Source of the DNA: Methylibium sp.
GTDB lineage: Bacteria > Pseudomonadota > Gammaproteobacteria > Burkholderiales > Burkholderiaceae_C
DNA: 60,757 nt
Assembly (NCBI GenBank): GCA_013824165.1
Contig: PNNH01000028.1
Coordinates: 1-60,757 of the forward strand
Direction: 5' to 3'
Position numbers and translations under genes: made by a program. Shown here piece by piece: positions 1 to 8,230 of the stretch. The notes under the pieces were generated by a model, which saw nothing but the letters and a program-made list of their open reading frames with translations, searched no databases and had not been told where the DNA came from. Every line of letters starts with the position of its first letter. Position 1 is the first letter of the stretch.

Positions 1-681
1 CACCGTGCCATTGCCGGGCAGGGACAGGCCCAGCGCCTCAGTCAGGCAGTTCATCGAATTGGCGGTGAACATGCCTGAGCAGCTGCCGCAGGTGGGGCAG
101 GCGGAACGCTCGACCTCGGCCAGATCGGCATCGCTGACCTTGGCGTCGGCCGCCATCACCATGGCATCGATCAGGTCCAGCTTCTTGAACTGCACGGTCT
201 GGGTGCCTGGCACGGCCAGGCGCACCTTGCCAGCTTCCATTGGGCCACCGGAGACGAACACCACTGGGATGTTCAGCCGCATCGCGGCCATCAGCATGCC
301 CGGGGTGATCTTGTCGCAGTTGGAGATGCACACCATCGCATCGGCGCAATGGGCGTTGACCATGTACTCGACCGAGTCCGCAATGATGTCGCGGCTAGGC
401 AGCGAATACAGCATGCCGTCATGGCCCATCGCGATGCCGTCATCCACGGCGATGGTGTTGAATTCCTTGGCCACGCCACCGGCCGCCTCGATCTCGCGCG
501 CCACCAGCTGGCCCAGGTCCTTCAGGTGCACATGGCCGGGAACGAACTGGGTGAAGGAGTTGACGACCGCAATGATGGGCTTGCTGAAGTCTTCGTCCTT
601 CATGCCCGTGGCGCGCCACAGCGCGCGGGCGCCGGCCATGTTTCGTCCGGCGGTTGTGGTCTTGGAACGGTATGCAGGCAT
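1..681 (-). CDS. ilvD: Dihydroxy-acid dehydratase, N-terminal part (runs off the left edge)
   Basis: IlvD dehydrates dihydroxy-acids to 2-keto acids in cytoplasmic isoleucine, valine and pantothenate synthesis and carries an Fe-S cluster. The 227 codons present begin [20 protein letters not shown] and include the family signatures [10 protein letters not shown] (an Fe-S cysteine) and [20 protein letters not shown]. The ATG at 681 fits the normal family start. No clear Shine-Dalgarno site precedes it. The C-terminal half of the protein lies outside the window. Identification is secure; truncation is only by the window edge. Its upstream neighbour is divergent, so it has its own promoter somewhere in 682-989. 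Confidence 0.96.
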   Translation of the reverse strand, partial: MPAYRSKTTTAGRNMAGARALWRATGMKDEDFSKPIIAVVNSFTQFVPGHVHLKDLGQLVAREIEAAGGVAKEFNTIAVDDGIAMGHDGMLYSLPSRDIIADSVEYMVNAHCADAMVCISNCDKITPGMLMAAMRLNIPVVFVSGGPMEAGKVRLAVPGTQTVQFKKLDLIDAMVMAADAKVSDADLAEVERSACPTCGSCSGMFTANSMNCLTEALGLSLPGNGTV

Positions 682-989
682 GGAAGGGACCCGTGGCATT
701 GTTTGAAGGGAAGGATCAAGGGCAAGACCGCTGGCCTGGCCGCTTTGCCGCCGATTTTCGCCCAGCTTGCAATCACCCTGTCCGGAAGGCTGCCGAAAGC
801 CGCCTGCAAACGCATTGCAGCGACAAAACCCGACACACCTCAAGCGCCACAGCGACAATGCGGGCGGATCGCGCCCAGCCGTGTGCGATGCTGTTGCATC
901 GGCGCCGAAACGGCCACAGTTTGACTTAAGTCCAGAGCCACACAGCCGATGTAGAGTGCTCCGGCTAACTCCAGACCTCCTCAGCCCTA
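682..989. other. Divergent intergenic region between ilvD and the HD-GYP-like gene
   Basis: This 308-base spacer must carry the start signals of two divergent genes. On the plus strand a TTGACT hexamer sits at 921-926, but no good -10 box lies 16-19 bases downstream. I see no gene, strong hairpin or leader peptide rich in branched-chain codons. Confidence 0.5.
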
Positions 990-2132
990 ATGCGCTTCTG
1001 CTCCCTCTCGTCCGTCAAGAGTCGCATCGTGCTCGGCGAGCCGTTGCCATTCAGCGTACGCGATTCGAGCCGGCTGCTGCTGCTGGCACGCGGCCAGATC
1101 ATCATGGATGAGGCGCAGCTGGACGAGTTGTTCCAGCGCGGCGCACTGGTCGAGATCGAAGAGTTGGCGGGCGCGGTGGTGCAGCAGCAGCCGAAGCGGC
1201 GCGAAAGCCCGGAGCAGCGCCTGGCCCGCCTGCCCACGGACTGGATGCGCACCAGCCACGACGTGCGCCAGGCGCTGAGCGCACCGACGCCGCAGATGGC
1301 GGCGGCCATCCACGGCACGACCGACTTGCTGCTGTCCCTGATCGACGTCGCCCCCGATGTGGCGCTGTCGCAGGTGGTGCGCCAGCCCGAGTCCGGCGAC
1401 GGCCATTACGGCGTCAACCATTCCATACATGCCGCCACGGCCTGCCATGCGGCCGCACGCTATCTCGGCTGGTCGCCCGCCGACCAGCGCCGCGCCTTCC
1501 AGGCCGCGCTGACGATGAACGTGGCGATGGTCGACCTGCAGGCGCGACTGTCCAGCCAGGTCTCGCCGCTGACGACCAAGCAGCGCGAGGCCATCAACGA
1601 GCACCCGACCCGCGGCGTGGAGATGCTGCGCGAAGCGGGCATCACCGACGAGCTCTGGCTCGACGCGGTGCTGACGCACCATGAACTGCCCGATGGCTCG
1701 GGCTACCCCAATGGCTCACGCGAGGTCGGCGAGCTGGCCGAGATGCTGCGCTTTGCCGATGTCTACACCGCGCGGCTGAGCGCGCGGGCCAACCGGCCTG
1801 CGATGAGCGCCCAGCAAGCCGGCCGCGAGCTACACCAGATGGCCGACTCCAGCCCGCTGGCCGCCGCGCTGATCAAGGCCTTCGGCATCTTCCCGCCCGG
1901 CAGCCTGGTGCGCCTGGCCTCAGGCGAGCTCGGGCTGGTGGTGCGCAACGGCGAGAAGGCCTACCGCCCGCTGGTGGCCACGCTCACCAACGCCTCGGGC
2001 GAGCCGCGCCTGACGCCGCTGATGCGCGACAGCGCCCGCGACGAGCACGCGGTGGTAGCGCTGCTGTCGGCGCAATCGATACCGATGCGGCTGACGGACG
2101 AGCGCGTGGCCAGCCTGATTGGCGGACGCTGA
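990..2132 (+). CDS. HD-GYP-like domain protein with degenerate HD motif
   Basis: A 380-residue cytoplasmic protein. Residues about 13-55 form a short N-terminal module ([18 protein letters not shown]) often seen in front of HD-GYP domains in this group. Residues about 140-265 align with the HD-GYP cyclic-di-GMP phosphodiesterase fold: the outer helices, EHPTRG (204-209), and the GYP signature [11 protein letters not shown] (230-240) are intact, and FADVY follows near 256. Where active enzymes have LLHDIGK, this protein reads [10 protein letters not shown] (173-182), so the metal-binding His-Asp pair is missing. It is likely catalytically dead or altered, perhaps a c-di-GMP sensor or scaffold (inference). 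The C-terminal 80 residues resemble a small beta domain. Confidence 0.8.
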   Translation: MRFCSLSSVKSRIVLGEPLPFSVRDSSRLLLLARGQIIMDEAQLDELFQRGALVEIEELAGAVVQQQPKRRESPEQRLARLPTDWMRTSHDVRQALSAPTPQMAAAIHGTTDLLLSLIDVAPDVALSQVVRQPESGDGHYGVNHSIHAATACHAAARYLGWSPADQRRAFQAALTMNVAMVDLQARLSSQVSPLTTKQREAINEHPTRGVEMLREAGITDELWLDAVLTHHELPDGSGYPNGSREVGELAEMLRFADVYTARLSARANRPAMSAQQAGRELHQMADSSPLAAALIKAFGIFPPGSLVRLASGELGLVVRNGEKAYRPLVATLTNASGEPRLTPLMRDSARDEHAVVALLSAQSIPMRLTDERVASLIGGR

Positions 2133-2300
2133 GCGCTGAGCGGTTCCGCACCGCTTGAGCCCGGTCGCCGGCACCGTCCACGCCATCTTGGACAATAGCG
2201 AGCTTGTCGCAGAGAGTTCTGATGCGTCTGATGACGCCGGAGCTTGCCGTTTGGGCCGTCTGCTGCGACGCGCGCTCACTCCATTTCCCAAGTGACCCCC

Positions 2301-3953
2301 ATGCTGCAAACACAACAAGCCCTCTCCAAGACCGCCGCCGCCATCGGCCCCGTCGTGTTGATCGTCATGGACGGCTACGGCATCTCCAAGACCGGCGTGG
2401 GCAGTGCCATTGCAGCCGCCAACAAGCCGACGCTGGATCGCCTGTTCGCCCACTACCCCCATATCCAGCTGCGCGCCCACGGCACCGCCGTCGGCATGCC
2501 CTCGGATGACGATATGGGCAACTCGGAGGTGGGTCACAACGCACTAGGCGCCGGGCAGGTCTATGCCCAGGGCGCGGCGCTGGTGGCCGACTCGATCGCC
2601 TCGGGCGCGCTCTGGCAGGGCCAGGCCTGGCAGGAGATCGTTGCGTCGGCCAAGGTCGGCAAGGACCGCATCCACTTCATCGGCCTGCTGTCCGACGGCA
2701 ATGTGCACAGCCATATCGACCACCTCAAGGCCATGGTGCTGCGTGCCAAGCAGGAAGGCGTCAAGTCGGTGCGCGTGCATGCACTGATCGACGGCCGCGA
2801 TGTGCCGGAGACCAGTGCGCTGGACTATGTCGTGCCCTTCGAGGCCTTCCTGGCCGAGCTGAGCGTCGATGGCTTCGATGCGCGCATCGCCTCCGGCGGC
2901 GGTCGCCAGAACATCACGATGGACCGCTATGACGCCAACTGGCCCATGGTTGAAAAAGGCTGGAAGACCCATGTGCTGGGCCAGGGCCAGCAGTTCGCCA
3001 ATGCCACCGCCGCCATCCAGGGCCTGCGTGAACAGCACCCGGGCGTGATCGACCAGGACCTGCCCGAGTTCGTGATCGCGGAAAACGGCCAGCCCATCGG
3101 CACGATCGAAGACGGCGATGCCGTCGTGCTGTTCAACTTCCGCGGCGACCGCGCGCTAGAGATCACGCTTGCCTTCGAGAATCCCTCCTTCGACAAGTTC
3201 GACCGCCAGCGGTCGCCCAAGGTCACCTACGCCGGCATGCTGCAGTACGACGGCGACCTGAAGTTGCCGGCGCGCTTTCTGGTGGCGCCGCCCGCGATCA
3301 AGAACACCTCAGGCGAATGGTTCAGCAAGATGGGAATCACGCAGTTCGCCTGCTCTGAAACCCAGAAGTTCGGCCATGTGACCTACTTCTGGAACGGCAA
3401 CCGCTCAGGCAAGTTCGACGGCGAGACTTACCTCGAAGTGCCCAGCGATGTGGTGCCTTACGAAGAACGCCCCTGGATGAAGGCCGCCGAGATTACCGAC
3501 GCGATGATTGCGGCGCTGCAAAGCGGCAAGTTCAAGGTGCTGCGCTGCAACTTCGCCAACGGCGACATGGTCGGCCATACCGGCAACTTCCGCGCCGCGA
3601 CGATGGCGGTGGAGGCGGTGGACCTGGCCCTGGGCCGCCTGCTGAAGGCGGTGGACGCAGCCAGCGGCGTGGCACTGATCACCGCCGACCACGGCAATGC
3701 CGATGAGATGTATGAGCTGGACAAGAAGACCCAGCAGCCTTCGCAGAACAAGGACGGCAGCTTCAAGGCCAAGACCGCCCACACGCTCAACCCGGTGCCG
3801 CTGATCCTGTATCAGAACATCCCGGGCCTGGCGCTGGGCCTGACGCAGACCCCGACCGCCGGCCTGTCCCATATCGCGGCCACCACCGCCAATCTGCTGG
3901 GCTTCGACAAGCACCCGGACTGGGATGAGAGCCTGCTGACCGTCGGTCAGTGA
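2301..3953 (+). CDS. gpmI: 2,3-bisphosphoglycerate-independent phosphoglycerate mutase
   Basis: Interconverts 3- and 2-phosphoglycerate in glycolysis and gluconeogenesis using two Mn2+ and a phosphoserine intermediate. The 550-residue protein has the alkaline-phosphatase-superfamily metal site VLIVMDGYG (Asp24), the nucleophile Ser75 in DDMGNSEVGHNALGAGQ, the GGGRQNITMDRY substrate region and the late metal ligands in ITADHGNADEM. The ATG at 2301 gives a normal N-terminus just ahead of the core; an upstream in-frame ATG at 2244 would add 19 residues of no family character. The protein is somewhat longer than the roughly 510-residue enterobacterial enzymes. A GC hairpin follows the stop codon directly. 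Confidence 0.96.
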   Translation: MLQTQQALSKTAAAIGPVVLIVMDGYGISKTGVGSAIAAANKPTLDRLFAHYPHIQLRAHGTAVGMPSDDDMGNSEVGHNALGAGQVYAQGAALVADSIASGALWQGQAWQEIVASAKVGKDRIHFIGLLSDGNVHSHIDHLKAMVLRAKQEGVKSVRVHALIDGRDVPETSALDYVVPFEAFLAELSVDGFDARIASGGGRQNITMDRYDANWPMVEKGWKTHVLGQGQQFANATAAIQGLREQHPGVIDQDLPEFVIAENGQPIGTIEDGDAVVLFNFRGDRALEITLAFENPSFDKFDRQRSPKVTYAGMLQYDGDLKLPARFLVAPPAIKNTSGEWFSKMGITQFACSETQKFGHVTYFWNGNRSGKFDGETYLEVPSDVVPYEERPWMKAAEITDAMIAALQSGKFKVLRCNFANGDMVGHTGNFRAATMAVEAVDLALGRLLKAVDAASGVALITADHGNADEMYELDKKTQQPSQNKDGSFKAKTAHTLNPVPLILYQNIPGLALGLTQTPTAGLSHIAATTANLLGFDKHPDWDESLLTVGQ

Positions 3954-3957
3954 AGAT

Positions 3958-3976
3958 CGCCGCCTATGTGGCGGCG
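3958..3976 (+). terminator. GC hairpin immediately after gpmI
   Basis: Perfect 7-base arms CGCCGCC (3958-3964) and GGCGGCG (3970-3976) enclose a 5-base loop, starting 5 bases after the gpmI stop. There is no T-tract, so it may be a weak or factor-dependent terminator. Confidence 0.45.
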
Positions 3977-3981
3977 TGCCC

Positions 3982-4098
3982 TCAGAGCTGGAAGTCGTAA
4001 TCCACCGTCAGCGGCGCGTGGTCGCTGAACTTCTGCGCCTTGTAGATCGCCGCCTGCCGGGCCAGGGCGGCGAGCTTGCGCGTGGCGAGCTGGTAGTC
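3982..4098 (-). pseudogene. Decayed second copy of the xth 3' end (about 38 codons)
   Basis: Read on the minus strand, this stretch encodes an exonuclease III C-terminus that ends SDHAPLTVDYDFQL and a stop at 3982-3984. Over 38 residues it matches the C-terminus of the intact xth gene 0.9 kb away at 27 positions, including the catalytic SDHAP motif. It has no start and breaks off near 4098, where VapC's downstream flank begins. It is a gene fragment, not an expressed gene. The divergence is too high for a recent tandem duplication, which suggests the two 3' ends came from different xth alleles. Confidence 0.85.
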
Positions 4099-4121
4099 AG
4101 TGCCGCATAAAACCTGCATTT

Positions 4122-4562
4122 TCAGCCTCGTTGAGCGGTGCTTTGGTCAGGAAGACCCCAGGGGTTGATCAAGGTCGCGCCCAGCCCGTCCATGTCACGC
4201 ACATTGCGCGTGACCAGCATCAGGCCGTGGTGCAGCGCTGTCGCAGCAAGGAGGCTGTCGATGGCTGGCAGTGGGCGCCCTGCCTTGGCCTGCATGCGTC
4301 CCCAGACCTCGGCAACGGCGCCGTCCACAGGAAGGATGCGGCCCTCGAAAAATGCCGGCAGATCTGTTTCCAGCCAGTCCAGCAGAGGCAGCCTGCGGTT
4401 CTGATCGGACATGGCCTCAACGCCTTTGCGAATATCTCCCAGCGTCAGGACGCTCAGGTACAAAGTGCCTGCGGGGCGTGCTGAAAACCAATGCACGACA
4501 TGGGGGTCGGGCTGCTTGCGGCACAGCTCAAACAATACATTGGTATCGACGAGATAGCTCAA
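4122..4562 (-). CDS. vapC: PIN-domain ribonuclease toxin, VapC family
   Basis: A 146-residue PIN-domain protein, the toxin of a type II toxin-antitoxin pair; family members cleave tRNA or rRNA when free of antitoxin. It has the acidic active-site set Asp6 (YLVDTNVL), Asp43 (LTLGDIRKG, where many homologues have Glu), Asp102 (PAIDSLLAATA) and Asp123 (TRNVRDMD). Its ATG overlaps the end of the antitoxin gene by 4 bases, the usual coupled arrangement. It sits between two xth 3' ends and is less GC-rich than the neighbouring genes. FitB is a close alternative name in the same family. Confidence 0.92.
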   Translation of the reverse strand: MSYLVDTNVLFELCRKQPDPHVVHWFSARPAGTLYLSVLTLGDIRKGVEAMSDQNRRLPLLDWLETDLPAFFEGRILPVDGAVAEVWGRMQAKAGRPLPAIDSLLAATALHHGLMLVTRNVRDMDGLGATLINPWGLPDQSTAQRG

Positions 4563-4813
4563 AAGCTGATGTCCCGCGTGAGGCTGTCGTTGCGCTCGAA
4601 AGTCAGTTCGTCTTCGAGGCCATACAGCGGCGAGGCTTGCATGAAGTCAGTGAGAGACGCCCGCTGGCCGGACAGCCGTTGATAGGCAGCTCGGGAAAGT
4701 ACAACAGCGACGGAACGCCCATGCAATGTGATGTCCTGCGGGCCATCAAGCTCGGCGAGCTTGACTACTTCGGACAAGCGTGCTTTCGCTTCCTGCATCT
4801 GCCATGTGTTCAT
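4559..4813 (-). CDS. Phd/YefM-family antitoxin paired with VapC
   Basis: An 84-residue antitoxin. The N-terminal part, with MQEAKARLSEVV, DGPQDITLHGRSVAVVLS and YQRL, is the Phd/YefM DNA-binding fold; the C-terminal 30 residues would wrap the toxin. It precedes vapC with a 4-base overlap, so the two are co-translated, and by family behaviour it should repress its own promoter between 4814 and 4866. In 4561-4620, 34 of 60 bases are G or C, below the surrounding chromosome, which fits acquisition by transfer. Confidence 0.9.
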   Translation of the reverse strand: MNTWQMQEAKARLSEVVKLAELDGPQDITLHGRSVAVVLSRAAYQRLSGQRASLTDFMQASPLYGLEDELTFERNDSLTRDISF

Positions 4814-4866
4814 GCGGGCCTCAAATCAGACTAGACAGGTCAGATTTGAACGAGTGTGCGCCTGGC

Positions 4867-5661
4867 TCACAAGCTGAAGTCGTAATCAATCGTCAGCGGC
4901 GCATGGTCGCTGAATTTTTGGCCTTTGTAGATTGATGCCTTGCGCGCCGTCTGGGCCAAGCCTGCCGTGGCGAAGTGGTAGTCGAGGCGCCAGCCCACGT
5001 TCTTGGCATAGGCCTGGCCGCGGTTGCTCCACCATGTGTAGCACTCGTCCGTCGTGTCGGGGTGCAGCTGGCGGTAGACATCCACCACGCCGCCCTGCTC
5101 AGAGCCGAACAGCTGGTCCAGCCAGGCACGCTCCTCGGGCAGGAAGCCTGAGTTCTTCAGGTTGCCCTTCCAGTTCTTCAGGTCGGCTTCCTTGTGGGCG
5201 ATGTTGACGTCGGCCACCAGGATGAACTCGCGCTCGGCCTTCAGCGCCATCAGGTGCGGGAACATCGCGGCCAGAAAGCGGTACTTGGCCTCCTGGCGCT
5301 CCGGGCCGCTGCTGCCGCTGGGAAAGTAGCAGCTGATCAGGCTGAGCTTGCGGCCCGGCTTGTCGAAGCGCTTCTCGATGTAACGACCCTCGTCGTCGAA
5401 TTCCTGCACGCCGATGCCGGTGATGATGTCGCTGGGCGTCTCGCGGGTGTAGAGCCCCACGCCTGAATAGCCCTTCTTCTGGGCATAGTGGAAATGGCCC
5501 TTCAGATCGCATGGGCTGCAGAACACGCCGTCCACATGCTCGTCCTGCGCCTTGACCTCCTGCACGCCGACGGCATCGGCGCCCTGCGCCGGCAGCCAGT
5601 CGAAGAAGCCCTTGGTGGCGGCAGAGCGGATGCCGTTGAGGTTGGCGGTGATGAAGCGCAT
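4867..5661 (-). CDS. xth: Exodeoxyribonuclease III
   Basis: DNA repair nuclease with 3'-5' exonuclease and AP-endonuclease activity. The 264-residue protein starts MRFITANLNGIRSAATKGFF with the catalytic Asn7, has the metal ligand Glu35 in VGVQEVKAQ, the DVNIAHKEADLKNWKGN active-site strand and the terminal SDHAPLTIDYDFSL. Length is normal for the family. An ATG 44 codons upstream would add residues with no family counterpart, so 5661 is preferred. Its 3' end is the one repeated, in divergent form, on the far side of the vapC pair. Confidence 0.95.
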   Translation of the reverse strand: MRFITANLNGIRSAATKGFFDWLPAQGADAVGVQEVKAQDEHVDGVFCSPCDLKGHFHYAQKKGYSGVGLYTRETPSDIITGIGVQEFDDEGRYIEKRFDKPGRKLSLISCYFPSGSSGPERQEAKYRFLAAMFPHLMALKAEREFILVADVNIAHKEADLKNWKGNLKNSGFLPEERAWLDQLFGSEQGGVVDVYRQLHPDTTDECYTWWSNRGQAYAKNVGWRLDYHFATAGLAQTARKASIYKGQKFSDHAPLTIDYDFSL

Positions 5662-5818
5662 GGTGCTGGTTTCAGGAGGTTCGCAGGGCGGGGCCGCAGT
5701 ATCGCAGCGCTGCCGCAACCGCAAGTGCGAGACGCGCCAGGGCAACAAACCCGTCGCCGCATCCGGACTAGGGCTGGCAGGTGGGCACGTCAATTGCTAG
5801 ATTGTCGGACCCAGGTGA

Positions 5819-5830
5819 GCAAACGTTTGC
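5819..5830. promoter_or_regulatory. Perfect palindrome resembling a LacI/PurR-family operator
   Basis: GCAAACGTTTGC is a perfect 12-base palindrome with the central CG step that LacI-family repressors bend, and it matches the core of the PurR-type site. It lies 45 bases before the start codon of the TonB-dependent receptor, a position suited to repression. No LacI-family regulator gene is in the window, so the assignment is inferred from sequence form only. Confidence 0.5.
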
Positions 5831-5875
5831 CGCCTGCTTGCAGTCAATTTTGCGCCTCAGCCCAGGAGCCGTTCC

Positions 5876-8119
5876 ATGCCCAGCCCGTCCAGCCTCGCCC
5901 GTCCCCGCCCCCAAACCGTCGCCCTGGCCATCGCCATGGCGTTGTCCGCCTGGCCGGCCACGCAGGCCCTGGCCCAAGACAGCAAGCCCGCTGACAAGAA
6001 TCAGCTGGAGACCGTGGTCGTCACCTCCGAGCGCCGCGCCGAGAACATCAAGGATGTGCCCAACGCCGTCTCCACGCTCAGCGGCGAGAAGCTTGACGTG
6101 CTGAACTCCGGCGGCCAGGACATCCGCTTCCTGTCCGGCCGCGTGCCCAGCCTGAACATCGAATCGTCGTTTGGCCGCGCCTTCCCGCGCTTCTATATCC
6201 GCGGCCTGGGCAACACCGATTTCCGTCTCAATGCCTCGCAGCCGGTCTCGCTGATCTATGACGATGTGGTGCAGGAGAACCCGATCCTGAAAGGCTTCCC
6301 GGCTTTCGACCTGAAGAACATCGAGGTGATCGCCGGTCCGCAGGGCACGCTGTTCGGCCGCAACACGCCGGCTGGCGTCGTCAAGTTCGAGTCGGTCAAG
6401 CCGTCCAAGAAGCAGGAGGGCTATTTCAACGTCTCTTACGGCACTTATGGCACGGCCAGTGCGGAAGGCGCCTTCAACCTGCCATTGAGCGGTGACTGGT
6501 CGGCCCGCATTTCGGCCCAGGTGCAGCAGCGCGACGACTGGGTCAAGAACCAGGTGCCCAATGCAGCGACCAAGGAAACCGAGGGCTACAACGATCGCGC
6601 GGTGCGCATCCAGGCCCTGTACGAGCCGAGCAAGGACTTCAGCGCGCTGTTCAACCTGCACAACCGCGAGCTCAAGGGCTCGCCGCGCATGTTCCGCTCC
6701 AGCATCATCAAACCGGGCAGCAACAACGAGCTGGTGGATGGCTTCGATCCCGCCAAGGTCTATATCGACGGGCTGAACACCCAGACCCTGCACGCCACCG
6801 GCGGCAGTGCCAAGCTGAAGTGGGCCTTCAATGGCTTCAACCTGCACTCGATCACCGCGATCGAGACCGTGCAGCCTTTCAGCCGCGCCGACGTCGACGG
6901 CGGCTACATCAATAACTTCGTCACGCCGCCGCCCTTCAATGCCGAAGGCAATGTGTTCTGGAGCTCCGAGACCTCGGACGCCCTCAAGGGCCACCGCCAG
7001 CTGAGCCAGGAACTGCGCGCCGAGTCGACGGCCACCGGCCCGCTGCGCTGGCAGGGCGGCCTGTACCTGTTCGACGAGCGCTATGACATGGTGCAGGTGG
7101 ACTATCTTGCGCCGCCGGCCAACTCGACCGTCGTGACCCGCCAGACGAACAAGGCCTGGGCACTGTTCGGCTCGGTCAACTACCAGCTGAGCCCGCAACT
7201 CAATATGCGCGCCGGCCTGCGCTACACGCAGGACAAGAAGGACCTGGCCCTGCTGTCCGGCACCGTCAACACCAGCAACGGCAGCGCTGCCAGCACCGAC
7301 GACAACAAGGTGAGCTGGGATGTCTCGGGCACCTACGCGCTGAGCAAGGAGACCAACCTGTATGCGCGCGTCGCCACCGGCTTCCGCGCCGCGTCGATCT
7401 ACCCGGCCAGCGGTTTCGGTCCTCTGAGCAAGGCCCGCCCGGAGAACGTCACCTCCTATGAGGCCGGTGTGAAGTCCGACTTCTGGGACCGCCGTGCGCG
7501 CCTGTCGGCCAACGTCTTCTCCTACACCGTGAAGGACCAGCAGATCACGGCGGTGGGCGGCACCAACAACACCAACACCCTGATGAACGCCAGCAAGGGC
7601 ACGGGCCGCGGCTTCGAGCTGAACCTCGACCTGATCCCGGTGGACGCCCTGCTGCTGACCCTGGGCGCCAGCTACAACGACACCGAACTCAAGGACCGCA
7701 GCCTGGCCCTGCCGCGCTCGGGCAGCAACCCGACCGTGCTGGATCCGGCAGTTGGCGGTGGCAACTTCAGCATCTACGGCAACCCACTGCCCAATGCGCC
7801 GAAGTGGATCGCCAACGTCACTGCCCGCTACTCGATCCCGACGGCCGCAGGCAACGAGTTCTACATCTACACGGACTGGGCATACCGTTCCAAGGTCAAC
7901 TTCTTCCTGTATGACTCGAAGGAGTTCACCGGCAAATCGCTGCTGGAGGGCGGCCTGCGCCTGGGCTACGTCTGGAACAACGGCAAGTACGAGGCGGCAC
8001 TGTTCAGCCGCAACATCACCAACCAGATCCGCATCACCGGCGCGATCGACTTCAACAACATGACGGGCTTCATCAACGACCCGCGCACCTACGGCGTGCA
8101 GTTCAAGGCGCTGTTCTAA
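5876..8119 (+). CDS. TonB-dependent outer-membrane receptor
   Basis: A 747-residue outer-membrane active transporter. A signal peptide occupies about residues 1-33 (hydrophobic VALAIAMALSAWP, then ALAQ), the TonB box ETVVVTSER is near 45-53, the plug follows with FYIRGLGNTDFR and VEVIAGPQGTLFGR-like IEVIAGPQGTLFGRNTPAG, and the rest is a 22-strand-type barrel ending in GVQFKALF with terminal Phe. The closest general class is the large group of CirA/FhuE-like and sugar receptors; the substrate cannot be read from sequence. The LacI-type palindrome upstream hints at a carbohydrate or nucleoside substrate. No inner-membrane transporter is adjacent. Confidence 0.93.
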   Translation: MPSPSSLARPRPQTVALAIAMALSAWPATQALAQDSKPADKNQLETVVVTSERRAENIKDVPNAVSTLSGEKLDVLNSGGQDIRFLSGRVPSLNIESSFGRAFPRFYIRGLGNTDFRLNASQPVSLIYDDVVQENPILKGFPAFDLKNIEVIAGPQGTLFGRNTPAGVVKFESVKPSKKQEGYFNVSYGTYGTASAEGAFNLPLSGDWSARISAQVQQRDDWVKNQVPNAATKETEGYNDRAVRIQALYEPSKDFSALFNLHNRELKGSPRMFRSSIIKPGSNNELVDGFDPAKVYIDGLNTQTLHATGGSAKLKWAFNGFNLHSITAIETVQPFSRADVDGGYINNFVTPPPFNAEGNVFWSSETSDALKGHRQLSQELRAESTATGPLRWQGGLYLFDERYDMVQVDYLAPPANSTVVTRQTNKAWALFGSVNYQLSPQLNMRAGLRYTQDKKDLALLSGTVNTSNGSAASTDDNKVSWDVSGTYALSKETNLYARVATGFRAASIYPASGFGPLSKARPENVTSYEAGVKSDFWDRRARLSANVFSYTVKDQQITAVGGTNNTNTLMNASKGTGRGFELNLDLIPVDALLLTLGASYNDTELKDRSLALPRSGSNPTVLDPAVGGGNFSIYGNPLPNAPKWIANVTARYSIPTAAGNEFYIYTDWAYRSKVNFFLYDSKEFTGKSLLEGGLRLGYVWNNGKYEAALFSRNITNQIRITGAIDFNNMTGFINDPRTYGVQFKALF

Positions 8120-8178
8120 AGAAAGGCCGCAACAGCCACGCAAGACCTGACCCCCAAAAGGGGGCCAGGCGACGGGTC

Positions 8179-8207
8179 GGGTGCGCCGCCTACAATGCGG
8201 CGCACCC
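8179..8207 (+). promoter_or_regulatory. Palindrome enclosing a TACAAT -10 box before pyrE
   Basis: Perfect 11-base arms GGGTGCGCCGC (8179-8189) and GCGGCGCACCC (8197-8207) flank CTACAAT. GGTC (8175-8178) and GACC (8209-8212) extend the symmetry with one bulged base. TACAAT at 8191-8196 is a good -10 hexamer, 35 bases before the pyrE start codon, though no matching -35 is visible. Transcription would start inside the right arm, so the symmetry probably works as DNA (a repressor site) rather than as an RNA hairpin. Confidence 0.5.
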
Positions 8208-8230
8208 TGACCCGCCTCTGCCCGACGCCC

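Noticed and set aside
5768-8143. A 791-codon open frame opposite the TonB receptor
   Set aside because: Antisense shadow of the receptor; composition is low-complexity (Val/Ala/Gly/Arg/Gln) with no motifs.
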